Assembly (NCBI RefSeq): GCF_003286085.1
Contig: NW_020825289.1
Coordinates: 5,208,001-5,272,000, forward strand
Direction: 5' to 3'
DNA: 64,000 nt
Source: Drosophila persimilis
Taxonomy: Eukaryota; Arthropoda; Insecta; Diptera; Drosophilidae
Each line of letters opens with the position of its first letter. The first letter of the stretch is position 1. Of the stretch, positions 9,772 to 24,000 are shown piece after piece. Position numbers and translations under genes: made by a program. Under the pieces are notes generated by a model. That model ran no database searches and was not told the DNA's origin. It was given only the letters and a program-made list of their open reading frames with translations.

Positions 9772-11972
9772 TTATAAGTTTGTCTGCAGAACGGGCCCCC
9801 GATGGCTGCCATTGGTGGCATTGGTGGTTCCTGTTGCATCTGTGCTGGTGGATGTTGCAATTGTAGTCACTGTGGCAGCTATCGCAGTCACTGCTGCTGC
9901 TGTTGTTCCCACAATTCCTGCCGCGGCTGTTGCTGCTGTGGTTGCCGGCGCGCTGGTAATACCATTGACGGCCGTGGAGACAACATTGGTAGCGGCTGCC
10001 TGGCCGTGTTGCATCTGATTGATTTTGTTGTTGTTGGATACCACGTGCTCCTCATTGTCTCCATTGGCTGGGGGCGTGGGCGTGCTCGTTTCTATCGCCG
10101 TATTATTTGGCACAAACTGATCGGCATAGGGAATCTGGTTATAGGCGTTGATGTCCAGCGAAGTGAAGATGCTGGAAATCGTCTGCGTGGCCATTTCGCA
10201 TAATTTTTTCGTCTTCAGCGAGGCCTCTGCGACGGTGAGTTAACGGGGAAAGGGCCCAAAAAATGGAAAGGCAAACAAACACAAATTATCTGGTAAATGC
10301 TTACCCGTATTGGTGGGCGTGATGTGCCTCTGTATCTTCTCCTCCTGGGCGCAGGTGGCGGCGCCCACCACCGCTGCGGCCATCATCGACGAGGGTCCTG
10401 TTCCTGCCGTGCGGTGCATGTTGCCATGGCGCGGAGGCATCATACTCTGCCGCACATTGCGCTCCGGACGAATGAGTATTATGTAGAGCTGTAACGACAG
10501 TTCGAGGCAAATAAAATCATTGCCAATTAGATGGGAATCATTTGCGACTACTCGTTTTCCACACTACGCATTCAACCATTGTACGACATGACTCTTCAAA
10601 TAAGTTTCATCTGGAAGCTCTAGTTAATGGTTTCCATTAATAGGAACTGCGTGACCAGGCACGCCCACCCTGTGCCTAGCCTTAAGTCCTAGTGTCATTA
10701 GCCATTTCCCCTTCGCAATGGCCAAAACAAAAGGCCACTGAGACGAGTCCGTCTTAATTTACGTTACGTTCCCCTTGCGTTCGTTTGCGTTGCGTCCTGC
10801 TACATATTGCTCGGACATTTCCGGCCGTACTTTGACATTGTTTGGACGCCATTTGGATGGCGTTTCTTATTGTACTTCCCCGTGTGCTATTGTGGGTGCT
10901 ACTGTGGCCGCTTTGTGCCCATATTTGAAAGCAAACAAGCAAACAAATGAGGGGAAAAAACTTACATACTCCCGCAGAGGTAGAGCTATGGCCGCCACAT
11001 AAGTCAGCGTGAAATGGGGGAATGGCAGTCGGATGTTAAAATTGCTTGCCGCCAACATGGTTTCGTCCCCTCTCTGTGTGTCCCCCCCCCTTCGAGCAGG
11101 AGAGCAGGAGGCGTGGCTGGTGGCACCTTTATGGTCAGAGTGTAGTTCAATGATCCCCCGGCTTGTGTTCCTGTGGCATGCGGCAGTTACTGTGGCTCCA
11201 CTCTTGCCACACCAATTGTAAATTGCATTTTTATGGCCCAAGGTGTTCCTCTGTTTGTACGCCCGAGCCCCCGTCTGTGTACAATGTGCATTGGGTGACA
11301 TCTGATAGGAAAGTTGCCTCTGGCTCCGTCTAGGCTATGGGCCAAGGAGCCAAGTCGCACAGTCGCACAGTTGCACAGTCGCAAGCTACTTTATTCCCTG
11401 ACATTTAATAATAGCCCCAACGTTGAGTATTTATAGCCTCTTTCTCCCAGCGGTCGAGGGTTATAGTACCATAAAATGCGGCTATTTATGCTGTTCCTGG
11501 ATCTGCATGTGTGAACGTCGTGTTTTCAACTTTTATCCAACCAGGGGAAAACTTTGTCGCAGCTTCTAAACTGCTTTCTGTGTGATTTCATTTCATTTAA
11601 TTAGCCAAGGAAATTGTTTTTCCGCAATTCCTTTTCGCAAAGCAATTTTACACCACCTCTGGTGCACCCTCTGCCTGCCCCTCTCCCGAATGCATGTCCT
11701 CCCCATCCCTACAAAGCTTGAAGTCATGAATGGTTTTCGATGTTTGGCTTGACCTGCTTGTCCATGACATTTTAACTATGGCCACGATTGAACATAAAGT
11801 GTACGACGAGGAGAAGCGATGATTAAGAATATTCCGACCACTACCAGGGAGCGGGCATAACGTATTCGTTTGCAAACTTAACCGCCACTTGGCGCCTTCT
11901 TATCATCGTCTCCTTTCGCTTCCGCCTTCATGCCATTTTAATGAACTACTTGCGTCCGTTTATCGTTTTACC

Positions 11973-12003
<31 letters not shown>

Positions 12004-15000
12004 GGAGCAGAAGAAAGGCAAGGGACTGAATCGAAATTCAATTTACAAATTATAGCGGAAACGACTGTGAAATCGGTTAGCGGAATAAAGGAAAATTGGA
12101 AATAATTAATATACAATATGTATGAAGTAATTACCAGTCGACCGGGCGATCGACCGACTGGCAAGGCATTTAACCCAATACGTCCCCCATCGCTGCCCCA
12201 CACACACACTTTCCTCCCAATTACTTACCTTGGGCGAGAACAGACATGCGATGGTCACACTCGCGGACAGACTGATGGTCACCGACATGCTGGTTATGCG
12301 CAGGGGCACATGGTTGGCGGTTCCAAAGTATAGCGGCACAAATGCCAGCCAAATCACGCAGGTAGTGTACATGGTGAAGCCTGTAAGGAGTATGGGGAAT
12401 CAGGCTTTTTTCGATCCAGTGCGGGCCCACGTCCTCGATGAAGACTCAATCAATCGGTACTCACCAATATGCTTCGATTCGTTGAATGCCTCTGGTATCT
12501 TTCGCGTGAGGACCGCGTAGACAGTGCAAATTACAATCAAAACGATTGGATAAAAGAACGCAATCATGTAGGAGGCATCTATATACGAGTCGCAAACGAG
12601 CATATTATCCTCGCGTGTCGGATAATGATGCATGGCATGTGATGGAGCAATTACCATCCAAACGCCGTTGATGAGTATCTGCGAATGATGCAGACAGACG
12701 GAGAGAGAGAGGAAACCATGCCAAATGCAGGGAGGGCCCTTCGCCTTTCCCCTCCTCCACGCCCACTCACCTGGACCGTGACAAGGAACATACAAATCAC
12801 CAGCTGAGATTTCGGGCTAATGAACGAGGGGCGCTTGGCAGACTGTTTGCCTGCTTTGAAGATCCGTGCAATGCGATTCGTTTTGGTCAGCAGTGCAGCA
12901 TATACAACCGTGAAGCAGAAGCCCACGCCGAACCTGCAACGCGTACAAAGGAATCCGTTCACACCCGCATCGCATCTCCACCCGCTTGGGAGGGGGGGGG
13001 AGGCATCTGCACAACTTACCGCTGAATGGCGCACACTATGTTGCTGGGCTTCAGGACCAGGGCAAAGGTGACGCCGTAGCACATGAAAATGCCGGCCAGC
13101 AGGATGTAACTCAGCTCCCGTCCAGAGGCTCGAACTATGGGCGTATCATTGTGCCTGTGTTGCAGAATAGAGTGTGGAGTGAGGAGAAAAGTTATCAACT
13201 TCAGTCATGTGTACACCATGTATGTATGTATGTATGCCTCCGAAGCTCCAATTAGGCAATGATTTGTTGGTTAGCTTTCTTGCATAGGTACTTGTATTAG
13301 AATATTATTGCAAACTTTTTAATTGCCATGAATTGCATGGACAAAGTTTCCCGAATCGGAAAACTACACAGGATATGTGTTCAAACTCTCCCTCCCCGAC
13401 ACCACACGAGAGTTTGAAAATTCCCTTTTTTGCACTCACTTGACAAATACGCCCATTACAAAGAGCGTTATCAGAATACCCGTGGAGCTAAATGCCATGG
13501 CCCCAATGGCCCAGGCAGACTCTGGTCGCAAGTACACCTCTGGTATGGCCCGGCAGTACTGCTTGTGGGCGTCGGGCAGCGTGCCCCATTTGCACAGCTG
13601 GCAATGGGTCTCGTCATCAGGGTGACGAATCTGCGAAAGTGATACAAACAAAGGAGACACACAAATCAACGGAAGTGGAACTTCTATGGCCTATTTTAAT
13701 TGTACTGTCGACACCAGCACCGAGGAGCCTCTGGGTATTCGTTTTCCCACTCCCCATTCGCACTGTACTTGCACCGATTCTCTCTGGTGCAGTGGCTTCC
13801 GTTTCCATTGGGAGAAAAGCTCCAGCAATTCAATTAGATGGTAGGAGCAACAGCAAACGCAGCTGGACCGAGTGGCCGGCACTTACTTGATAAGTTGTAC
13901 AATTGAAACAGTGCCAGCAGCAGCTCTCGCCCTCGACATATTTCTTGGCCTGACCAACATCGCAGGGCAAACTGCAGACGGACTCTGGTGGCTTCGGACT
14001 CAGTCGCTTGAACTTCACCTCTGTGTAGATGGAATAGAATGGAATGAAAACCAAAATCAAAGTCAAAAAATGTAAATACAGATGGAAATTGCTTTGGAGA
14101 ACGTCTCTTGTCTTACCAGACATATTCAAACGCAGCTCGCCCTCGTAGTACTCGCCCACCTTCACCCAGTGGTACTGGCCGATCTGCGACTGCTTGAAGT
14201 GGATGATGTTGTACCGGGCCGGTCCATCGCCGTTCACGTCGAAGCGAAAATGGTCGCCGCTGAGTCCTGCGGAATGGGTAAAACGAGGGAAAAGTGTTTA
14301 TGGCTTTAAGCCTTGAAAGAAAGGGCCACAACGGAACTGATGCTTTATCAGAAAATTGACTATCTGTGTCAGTCAGAGCTAGAGAGAAGCCTTTGGCTGG
14401 AGCTTACCCTCTCCATTCCGCCCTCTCGGTCTGTATAATTTATTGAATTTCAAATTGAGTTCAATGACGATGACAAGCAAGTCAATTTTCCACTCGAAAG
14501 CATAGCCAATGCGTGTACGCAGGGTAGGACACTCGTTCCGTTCCCACACTAAGACCCATGCCGTCATGTACACGTCCAACCACAACGAAATGCTTGCGGG
14601 ATATTTCCACTTAAATTTATACGTATATGCGCAACACTTGAGACTCGACCTGCGATGGTGGAATGATGGAATGGTGAAAAGCACTTCACATGGCAGACAT
14701 AATCTTCGTTTCCCTTCAGAAATTGTCACCGAGCGTCGTCCAGCACGACTAATCAATCCTATGCAGTGCATACTTGGATTTCATTTACCCGCTGTTCCAC
14801 TTGGTCTAGATGTCAAAGACAACATTTAATCCCTTCTTACCTTTGAATTGAACTTTACGCAAATATTTGAGCAAGTCGGCCCCTTTGGTGGGCTTCATGG
14901 CATCGCACAGCGAGGGCCTTCCCCCGCACAGGTCGTGATGCATGTCCCTGAGCAATTAATGTGGAGTTATGTGCGTTTCTGCCATTTCTCGGCTCTGAAC

Positions 15001-18000
15001 TTACCTAAGAGCGTAGGCAAATGCCATAACCGCATCGCTAACGAACTGCAGCTGATCCTCAAAGTCAGTGTTCTGCCGCGAGAGTCGCTCTTTGTTGGTG
15101 CACTGTTTGGTGTAGTTGTTGTAGGGGGTGCTGGTGCTGCCTGGGTAGCGGCATTGGAAATGATCCTCCCAGAATTCTAAGGGTAACGACTGTAATCGCA
15201 TTTATGCGTGGCTTGGCTGTGGCAGGGACTTACCTACGAACCACGGATTGCGTTGGTTGTTCTCGACAGTTAAGTTGAGGAAGTACTCCTCAAAGCCGCG
15301 CACTGGATTCGCCTGCGGCTGCACGGAGAGGGTGCCCTCCACCTGTTTTTAAAAAGAACGACCACGTGGGCAAATGCTTGATTAGATTGTCGCATAACAA
15401 AAGCTAGAGATGGGTGCCTGTTTCAGTCACGCGCTCATCTCTCGATTGAAACGGTTTCACAAATTAATGTAAGCACACAGACGGACAATTAATTTCAATT
15501 CAGCCACAATTCATCATAGGAAAACGCGGTGAAACGCGCACTGTTTTCTATTATTTGCTCTGACCATCATTTATTCGCTTTCGGAGTGCCAGACAGCCAC
15601 AGCCACAGTCAGCACGCATTGTCACGCCTTTTGTGTGTCTGGAACATCGCCATCAACTGCCGCTGCTCCTGCTGTTGCTCCTGGTGCTGCGAATCATTTA
15701 TCAAACGCTGCTACCGTTTCGCCCATTTAGACCTCATAATTTCCGACTGGCAGAACTCGCTCAGTCATCGGCACTGGCTGACGGAGCAATAGTTTACTTG
15801 CCTCTGGTTCGTAGTCGTCGGAAACAAGATTTCGAGCACTCCAGCCATCGGAGCCTATCCAGGAGAACGAGCCCGTCGCATTGGCCCGCCGTACAGCCCG
15901 CATCACCTGCCTCACCTCCTGGTCGGACCCGAAGATGATGGCACCTATCCACAAAAGCACAGGCAGCACGCAAAGGATTTAAAAGGAAAAAGAACTCAAA
16001 TTAATTTTAATTGAAATAAATACAGAATAAGCGGCTTAGTGGCATCAACAGAGTCAAGCAGAAGGCTTCCACCACATTTGTTGTATCAACAAATATGTCT
16101 TTAAATATTCTATTCCATAGGGTTATAGCAGTGGTCAAGCATCATCATCATGTCAACCGCAGTAATACCAACCAATTTCCCTCTTTAATTTAGAAAATGT
16201 GTCAATATATGAACGTCGCAAAAGGCAGCATTTTCAATTGAATATGCCTTGAAACAAGTCCGAGGCAGCGAGAACATGGAATGTAAACTCTGTTGCTGAT
16301 ATTTATTTTGGGGATAATTTTGCACAAAGGATACTTTACGTATATCAGAGGGCAATATAAAAGAGTTAATGCAGATACAGCATTGGTAAGCTGCAGGCCA
16401 TACTCTTTTGTGTGCGTTTATATGTTGCGAAGTAGTCGCATTCAAAACCAGAACAGAAACCAGTTATACCCGATACTATACTGGACTCTTGACAGCGGCT
16501 CTTGGTAGCAGCTCTCTCTCTCTGTCTCTCTGTCCCTCTGTCGCTCTATCCATTCCATTGTTATGGACTCGGGCTGCCGTCCACTCAATTCCTGGCCCTC
16601 TTCGTGGCTGACTGGGATCGTTGTGAGTGGCAGTTGTCACTTCTTATCAGGCCGCAGCCAACAGGCAGCTATTCTCGTGCCTCTCCGACACGCCCCATTA
16701 TTGATTCGCCTCTACAGGAGCAACAGAAGCAGCCTCATAAGAGCCGCTTGAGGAAGAAGAAAACTCATTCAAACGCAGGAAACTGTGTCTTGAGGAAAAG
16801 ACTACTTTTTAGAGTTGCTGTCTGACTGCCTTTTCAGACTAATTAAAATGCATTTACTTCTGGAGAAGACATCAAATTTGATTTACTTACACACTCTCTT
16901 GAACATTGCAAGCAAATTTATATCAAAAGTTTTCTAATTTTTTACCAGCAAATTTGTGATAAAATGTGTGAAGTGTGAAGAAATTTGCATAAATTGAACA
17001 GCATGAATGTTGGGCTAAAAAGAAAGCAAGAAATAAAACTTGGCAAAAGTGCGATAAAAAGCAAAAACATGTTAAAGCCCCAGCCCCCAGAGCTCAAACT
17101 CCACCTCCAGCTCAAGCTCTGACATGTGTGCGAGTGTGTGTGTGTATGTGTTTGTGTGTGTGTGTGTTGGTTTCTTTGCAAGGGTTAACTTTGCCCCTGA
17201 CGGCACTTTGCAGTCGCAGTTACCCGTTTTGGGGCTCTCATTTTTCAGAGAGAGCCCAGCCCGGACCCCCGCCATATGCAAAATTAAAGAACTGATGCCG
17301 GAGAAAATACTTTGTCAAATTGATTAATCGTTAAGAAGAAAAAGGATTGTAGCCAGGAGTTGGAAGTAGGAGCGGGCGAGGCAGCCAGTAAACGGCGTCA
17401 AATCACAAATCACAATAAATAATGATTGTTGAAGTACCCTTTTTATGTGGAGGACCCGGGTCCGACCCCCCGCTTTACGACTCTTGATGGCACTTTTATG
17501 CAAATCAAATATTCTTGGCCCCAGACAAAAGTCAATTGTTATTGGCGGGGGCACTGGCACTAGCGCTGGCGCTGGCACTGGTGCTTTTTATTAGCATCGC
17601 CATCGCCCCACCGACTCTCTCTTCTCCTGATTAATGACATGCATAAAAGGTTTAGAGGGTAATTATTTTTAAATATATTATTCTGTAGAGCCCCGCCTGT
17701 AAGTGGCATTTGATTAATATTTTGCAATGCGCCGTTGAGTTGGGACGCAGTCGAAAGTTAAATTTGATTGACATTTATTCTTCTGTATTTTTTTGTGTAC
17801 GTTTCTGCTCTGTTCCACGGGGCGTATGATTGACGCAGATTGGTGCGATACGACGATTCCGGGGTAAAAAACTTGTTTTATTTGAATTTAGGATGAAAAA
17901 TTGTCCTGATTGATATCGGACTGCCTGTCTGGGATATACTTTTGAAAGCTTATATTGTTAATGGCTTTAAAAGTACTGGTCAAAATATTTTAATAATAAT

Positions 18001-21000
18001 TCAGTTATGGTAATACTTCAATAATACAGAATATTGGATTGTCAGTGCCAGCCACCTGTATTGATTATCTTTCAATTTATGACCACAAAATTTGTTTGCC
18101 AACAACTTAGTTTAATTTTCTATGTGAAAATCTCTGCACCACTTTCCATTTCCTATTTGTCGAGAAAGAGTCAATGGGATGTATATGCATTTTAATTTCC
18201 TGCTGTGAAATTTGCAATAAAGACAGAAAACAAGGGAAAAATGTTTAAATGTTTTCGTTTAATTTGTACAATTTCCGTGCCACAATCCCCAAACCCCAAA
18301 AATGTCACAGTTCATGCCCTGCGCACTGCATTCATTTGGCAGGCGTTGGGAAATGTTTTTCCTGCTTTGTTTTCGTTTGTTGGGCCACGCCTTCCGTTGA
18401 CATTTTCATTGAAAATTGCATTTCGCCTGTTGCCTTGACAGCTTCATATTGTAGCAGCTTCCCCGCTTAAGTGTTCTCCCTTTCTTTGCACGGCACTTAC
18501 CTCGAGCGCGTGGCTTGGTCAACAGCTTTTGCACGATATTATCGTATGCAATATCCTCGGCCACTCCAGAATCCTTCACCAGCTTTTCCTTGATGGCAAT
18601 ACAAATGTTATGGCGCGCCAGTAGCTCCTCCAGCTCCTCGAAAGCCTGCAAACGAGACAACAACATCGGCATGAGCGGATTGTATATTGTAGTAAAAACA
18701 CACGGGACACATGCAACACCGCGAGGGCTTTATCCGCGTACTCGGATGTGCTACAATGTTTAAATTGAGCGTTGAGGGGTACCCACCTTGATGCCGTAAT
18801 TACTCTCCTCGTAGATAATCGAAACGTAGCTCCATCCCATCCGCATCACAATCTCCACCATGGCCTTCACCTGGTAATGATCCGAGGGTATGGTGCGGGA
18901 GAAGTACTCAAAGCGTTGTTTGTTGCTCAGCTCTGGGCTGGTCGAGAAGTAGGATACCTGGCGGCGGAAGATTATGACATGATGCGAAAATATTTTCATT
19001 ACAAAAAGGCACCAATATTATGTTGACAAAGTGCCCTGTGCTGTACGAAATTCCCTTTGATGAAGGGGATTCTTTTTCCCTTTGACCATTCTTAATTTTC
19101 TGTCCATAATATCCCCTTGTTTTTCGCGATTTAAAGGTGCGTACTCTTCTCATGCTGCACGGAGACCATAAACAATGCAACAAAAGTAAATTCGCACAGA
19201 GGATGGCATTTTAATTGACCAAAACTGCAAACAGAAACCAACTTTACGCACAAATAACTCTTCGATAGGGAGGTCGAGAGCAAGTCATCTGCCAAGTCAT
19301 CTGCAAGTGTTTAACTACTTCATTTCTAATTAAGTGTCATTACCATTCAAGTTAAACAAGTGCTTGCTTTCTCCTCGAGCCACTTTCGAGCATCGGTGGA
19401 ACGGACAGCAGCTTGAATAATGAATTTCTCCAAAAGGTATTGACTGAAGTCTGATGGGGGGAGGGCTCAGGGCTCAGGGCTCAGGGCTCAGGGCTGCGGA
19501 GTTCAACATTTTCCCGAGGGAATGGATTACAATTGGAGAATCGCGACAGCTTGAACAGATTCTCATTAAATATAATATTTGTCAGAGCCTCTGAGATTTC
19601 GCTGCATCTATATTCTAGTGATATCGAGAGCTGAGAAATAATTTGCAACGGAGCTGAATTGCCTGATCTGCAATTGACCACAATCTCAACCGTTCTGCAG
19701 GAGGAGAGGAAATGAAAGCTGTAGAAAAATGCTTGTACACTGAGCCTCTCCCCATAGCCCAGACTTGGGGAGCAAGCAAAAGAAATGCAATCAAATGCTT
19801 ATGTCTGATTTATGAGTTCTCTTTCGGAAGGAGGCAGCTTCCCGGGTCTGCATAAAATGGTTTCCACTGATGGTTCCTCTCCTGCTGCTGTTCCTACTGC
19901 TCTTTCTTCGCCTGTCGCCTCTACTGCTCCTCCTCCTACGGCGGCTCCTGCTGTCGTTGCTTGTGCGTTTTATGGGGTACTTGCAGGAGGTAAAGCTAAG
20001 TACGGCTATCCCCAGCCGGATCCTGTCAGGGCTCCGGTTACTTAGTTATTGTCGCATATCGACTTTTGGTCCCCGAGTCACGTACGAGGAGCCATAGCCG
20101 TCGCAGCAGTAGCAGCTACTTAATTTCTTTTGGGCATCGACGTGATTCCACCCACATACGAGTACACAGAGAGAAATACGGTTGCAACTGCTGCAGTTTG
20201 TGTGATTTGTTGCCTCTTTGGTTTCGACTAATTTAGTAGCACGTAGGGGCACTTACAAGTTCTGTCCACTGCCCAAATGGCATCCATGCGGTTGCTGGCC
20301 AATTTTAATTACTAACTAAAATACAGGGGGAACTTTTTGTGGGTCGAGTCCACAGCCACACAGCTGTGAGCAATGCACAACATTTTGAAACTGGCAGCAA
20401 AAATTGCTGTGCCACAAAACTTTCTGGTCGCATATTGCATCTCTGCCCCTTCGAGACTGGGCACACACCTTTGTGGCATACACACACACCACACATGGAT
20501 AACACTTACCTGGGGTATGCGGAATAAGCGCAATAAATTGGCCACTTGTATGGAGGTTACCGAGGAGGCGGCGCCCACCACCCCGGAGATGACCTTCCTT
20601 ACTTGCGTCTTGTTGCAATGATATTCGGCATCGTCAATGTTGCTGATAGAGCCTGCAAAGAGGAGAGCGAGTGGGAGGGGGCATAAGTACAGGTTAACTT
20701 TGCGGTTGAAAGTTCCTTAAAGGGATACTCATTGAAAGTACCCGTGGACCGGCTTCCACCGGCTTCTGCCACCAGAGCAAACCTCTGTAGGAGGCCGCAA
20801 ATGAACAGAGTTCACCAGTTCACCAGTCGTGATGAATGTATTTCAAAACGAGTCCCGGCTTCGATCTCCATCTCCCTTTCAACTAGTCGATAGTTCTTAG
20901 CCGATGTTTGCACCTGGTATCTCCACACACAATACAGTTAGTACTTCCACTAGCTCTATCGATGGTGTGGTAGATACCAACGCCCGCTGTATAATATCGA

Positions 21001-24000
21001 AATTATAATTACTTATATGGCTTCATTAATACTGAGAAAAGTTACAACTGAATTTTGAAATGGAAAAGTTTTTTGGCCATGTGGACGGCCAGTTTTGTGT
21101 TTAAATTAATTAAACTCCTTCCTGTCGCAAAATATTTGATGTCGAAACAGCACTTACGGCTACATGGTGTATGGTATGGCTAGTGTATAAACAACTGCAT
21201 ATGCATGCCTAATTAATGCCACTCTAACTGTCTAGTTCGCTTTAGTGCTTTGGCGCTTTTGTTTTTGTTCTATTTAAATATTTGCCTGGCTATTCATTGA
21301 TATCCGCTGGCTATGAATGTTAGCCTTGTTCTGCATGATAAATCCCGTTTGAATGCCGGAAATAATGGCTGACGTTCAATGGTGGCCATATGTTTGATGG
21401 CAATTTGTATCGCTTTTGTGGGTTTTGTATTTTTCTGCTGTCAATTCCAGGGGAATTAAACGATTGATGGATGTTGTTGAAGGCCATGCAAATAGGGCTA
21501 TACCTAATGTTGAAACCAGATAAGTACGTGTACATAAAATATACGCACCACTCTTTCCCGCACTTAAATTTTTGGCTAAAACTGCCACCCATTTGCACTG
21601 CTTTTGACCAATTTATATGCCCCACTGACCACAATTTAGGTGGCGTAGTGGCACGCCCGCAAGTGCGAGAAGTAGCGTCTGCTGCCGCCAGCTCTTAAAT
21701 ACAAATTAATTAACTCTGTGGGCTGTGGGGCACTCACTCGATGCCTAACTAGATTATTATTAACCAGAATGCTCGTACAGTGCCTGGACGGTGGGCGGTG
21801 GGGAGGCGCAAAGGACAATGGGGGGTATAGTGGGGCGTACAAGCTGCTCAGAGATAGAGAGAGAGAGATGCTCTCATAGTTTACGGCCTGCCTAATCCTG
21901 TCAATATAATTCAGTGACTTGGAAAATTATATTTTTCATACGTCACACACAACAGCAGACGGAGATGGATACAGAAAGAGGGCGCGTGAGAGAGAGACGA
22001 GAACAGCAGTGTGGCACGTCGCTCGAATAAATCCTTGCCGCGCAAATAAATAATGAAATTATGGAGATTAGAAAGTGTTCCAGGACGATGACAAGGATGC
22101 CGCCGCTCCCTTCTGTGCTCAATTGATTATGGATCGTTGAGTGTGTACATCTGCGTGGGTGTTTGTCTATCTGTGTGTGTGTGTGTATGTGTGTAGATGT
22201 TGCCTCGCGCCTCTTTGTTTGCACCGATAAAAGTAATAAGCGGCTCTTTATACACCATCTTCCTTCGCTCTCTAACTCCCCAACGCACTTGAACACACAC
22301 TCTAACCATTTGTCTCTCTTTCTCTCTACTTCTACCAGACTCTCGCCATCTCCGTCGCACTGCTTTGTGGCACAAACCCCAATAAGCCGAGAGCCGTTTT
22401 GTCTTTGGGGAATTATGCATATTTAGTTAGCAAGAGCTCGTTTCGTTTCTTCAGCCGCTTCCCGCTGAGCGAAAGCCACATAATTTATTTATTAATTTAG
22501 TTTAATAATAAAATCTTTGACGCTAGCTTAAGGAACGAACAGGCCATCTCCAGCCATCCAATACAGTTGGAAATTGATTGATATGCAACGATGGCAGATG
22601 AATGAAAGATGGAATGAAGGGAAAATCCTGCAGCAGTGCCACGGGGCTACTGCGAGTATTCCATTTGGTTGCTGAAAGTGGAATTAAATATTGTACAAAA
22701 TACACTGGGTTAACCAGTGCCCCGAGTTGGGTTTATGTAAATGTATCAAAACTTTTGCATTTTTAGCCACATTAACCGAACTGCAACTGCAACTGCAACT
22801 GAAACGGAACGAAAAACTGTAAACGCAAATGCAAACAATGAAATCAGCATAAGCCCAATGTCAGAGTCACACAAAGTGGGGGTAAAAGGACATACACACG
22901 CACACACACACACGGAGTAATTTGCATATAAATTTGCGAGAAGCGAGCTTCGCATGTGGCCTCCCTGTGGCTGAAATTTGCTGCTGCTGCTTACCTTTGA
23001 TAAAATCCACAGCCATCTCCAGGCCATACGAGTCCTTATCGCAGTCGTCCAGGAGATGAGCCCCCAACGTGATGTTGGGCAGCAGCTGGGCTTTGTTGAT
23101 GCTGTCTATGGTAAAGAGCATGGCCTCGAGCGCCTGGATGCCTCCCTGGGGCATGATCGGGCCGCAGGTGATGCTGTCCTCGCGCGAGTGGACCATCATC
23201 AGGCCACCCAATATCAGATCACCCTCGATCAGGGCCTCGCGCTTCACCGGCCAGTGGCGCTGCGGCTGGACGGCGTGCAGGCGATCGTTCAGGAAACTCA
23301 CGGAGTCTGGCAGGGAGCGCATGTACTTGCCACTCCCGTCCACCGCCATTAGGGGCAGTAGCAAGTTGTTGGTGCTCTTGAGCGGCAAATGGCGGCCACG
23401 ATGCCGTCCGGACCGGGGAGCGGCCATTTCAATGTTGCCATGGCGCTGGTACTCTTCCACATCGAATTGATCATAGAGATGGTCGTCGCTGAGACGCCGA
23501 TTTTGTGGCTCTGACTGTGACGTGTCCAGTTCCACCGTTTGTGCCTCATCATTCACATAATCCGGGGCTTGCAGGTGCCTGCTGCTCCACTGCCTCCATT
23601 GTCGCCAGTGTTTGCCCAACTGCTGTTGGTGCTTCTCTAATTCCAGGGCCTCGTAGTGACTCTGTCTGCTGTGTATCCGACTGTGTTTGCTGCCATGATT
23701 CTGTTCGTGCTGGTGTGGGCGCTGATGATGATGTTGATGATGATGATGATGCTGGGCCGGATACGAATCAGGATGGTGCTGATGATGGCGTCGCACTCTG
23801 CTTCTGGGTGTCGCCTGCATCCTCTGCTCCTGCGCCTGCTCCTGCTCCAGCCCCTCCGCCTTCTCCTCTATGTCGCCAATCACCTCACTCTCGGCCCGCA
23901 GTGGATGCCACGCGGAGAGCACCACCACGAATAGAAAAACAGAAATTCGTACGAGCCATTTGCTGCTGCAATCCACTCTCATGTTGTCATTAGCTTTGGT

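Larger units (their letters stand above)
10305..14020 (-). other. mtt: mtt exons for the Cys-rich and 7TM domains
   Basis: Seven exons (14020-13887 to 10488-10305). The first two carry the Cys-rich domain ([25 protein letters not shown]). TM1 is [18 protein letters not shown] (exon 13630-13440) and TM2 is [19 protein letters not shown]3 follows [16 protein letters not shown] with the intracellular [12 protein letters not shown]4 is [17 protein letters not shown]5 [17 protein letters not shown], then [16 protein letters not shown] leads TM6, and [18 protein letters not shown] is TM7, followed by [13 protein letters not shown]. These motifs are those of insect mGluRs. Confidence 0.92.
14117..20652 (-). 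other. mtt: mtt exons for the shared ligand-binding domain
   Basis: Eight exons, 20652-20510 to 14266-14117, complete the Venus-flytrap domain whose first strand-helix unit comes from exon 1a or 1b. Pocket motifs in order: [54 protein letters not shown] and LCDAMKP. By alignment from memory with mGluR1 these carry the equivalents of Ser165, Thr188, Asp208, Tyr236, Asp318 and Lys409. The domain ends with [18 protein letters not shown]. Confidence 0.9.

Noticed and set aside
9552-10203. Plus-strand Cys/Gly- and Ala/Val-rich ORFs
   Set aside because: Antisense shadows of the low-complexity mtt C-terminal exon.
23505-23993. 162-codon plus ORF opposite exon 1a
   Set aside because: Antisense of the His-rich leader; codon pattern follows from repeats.
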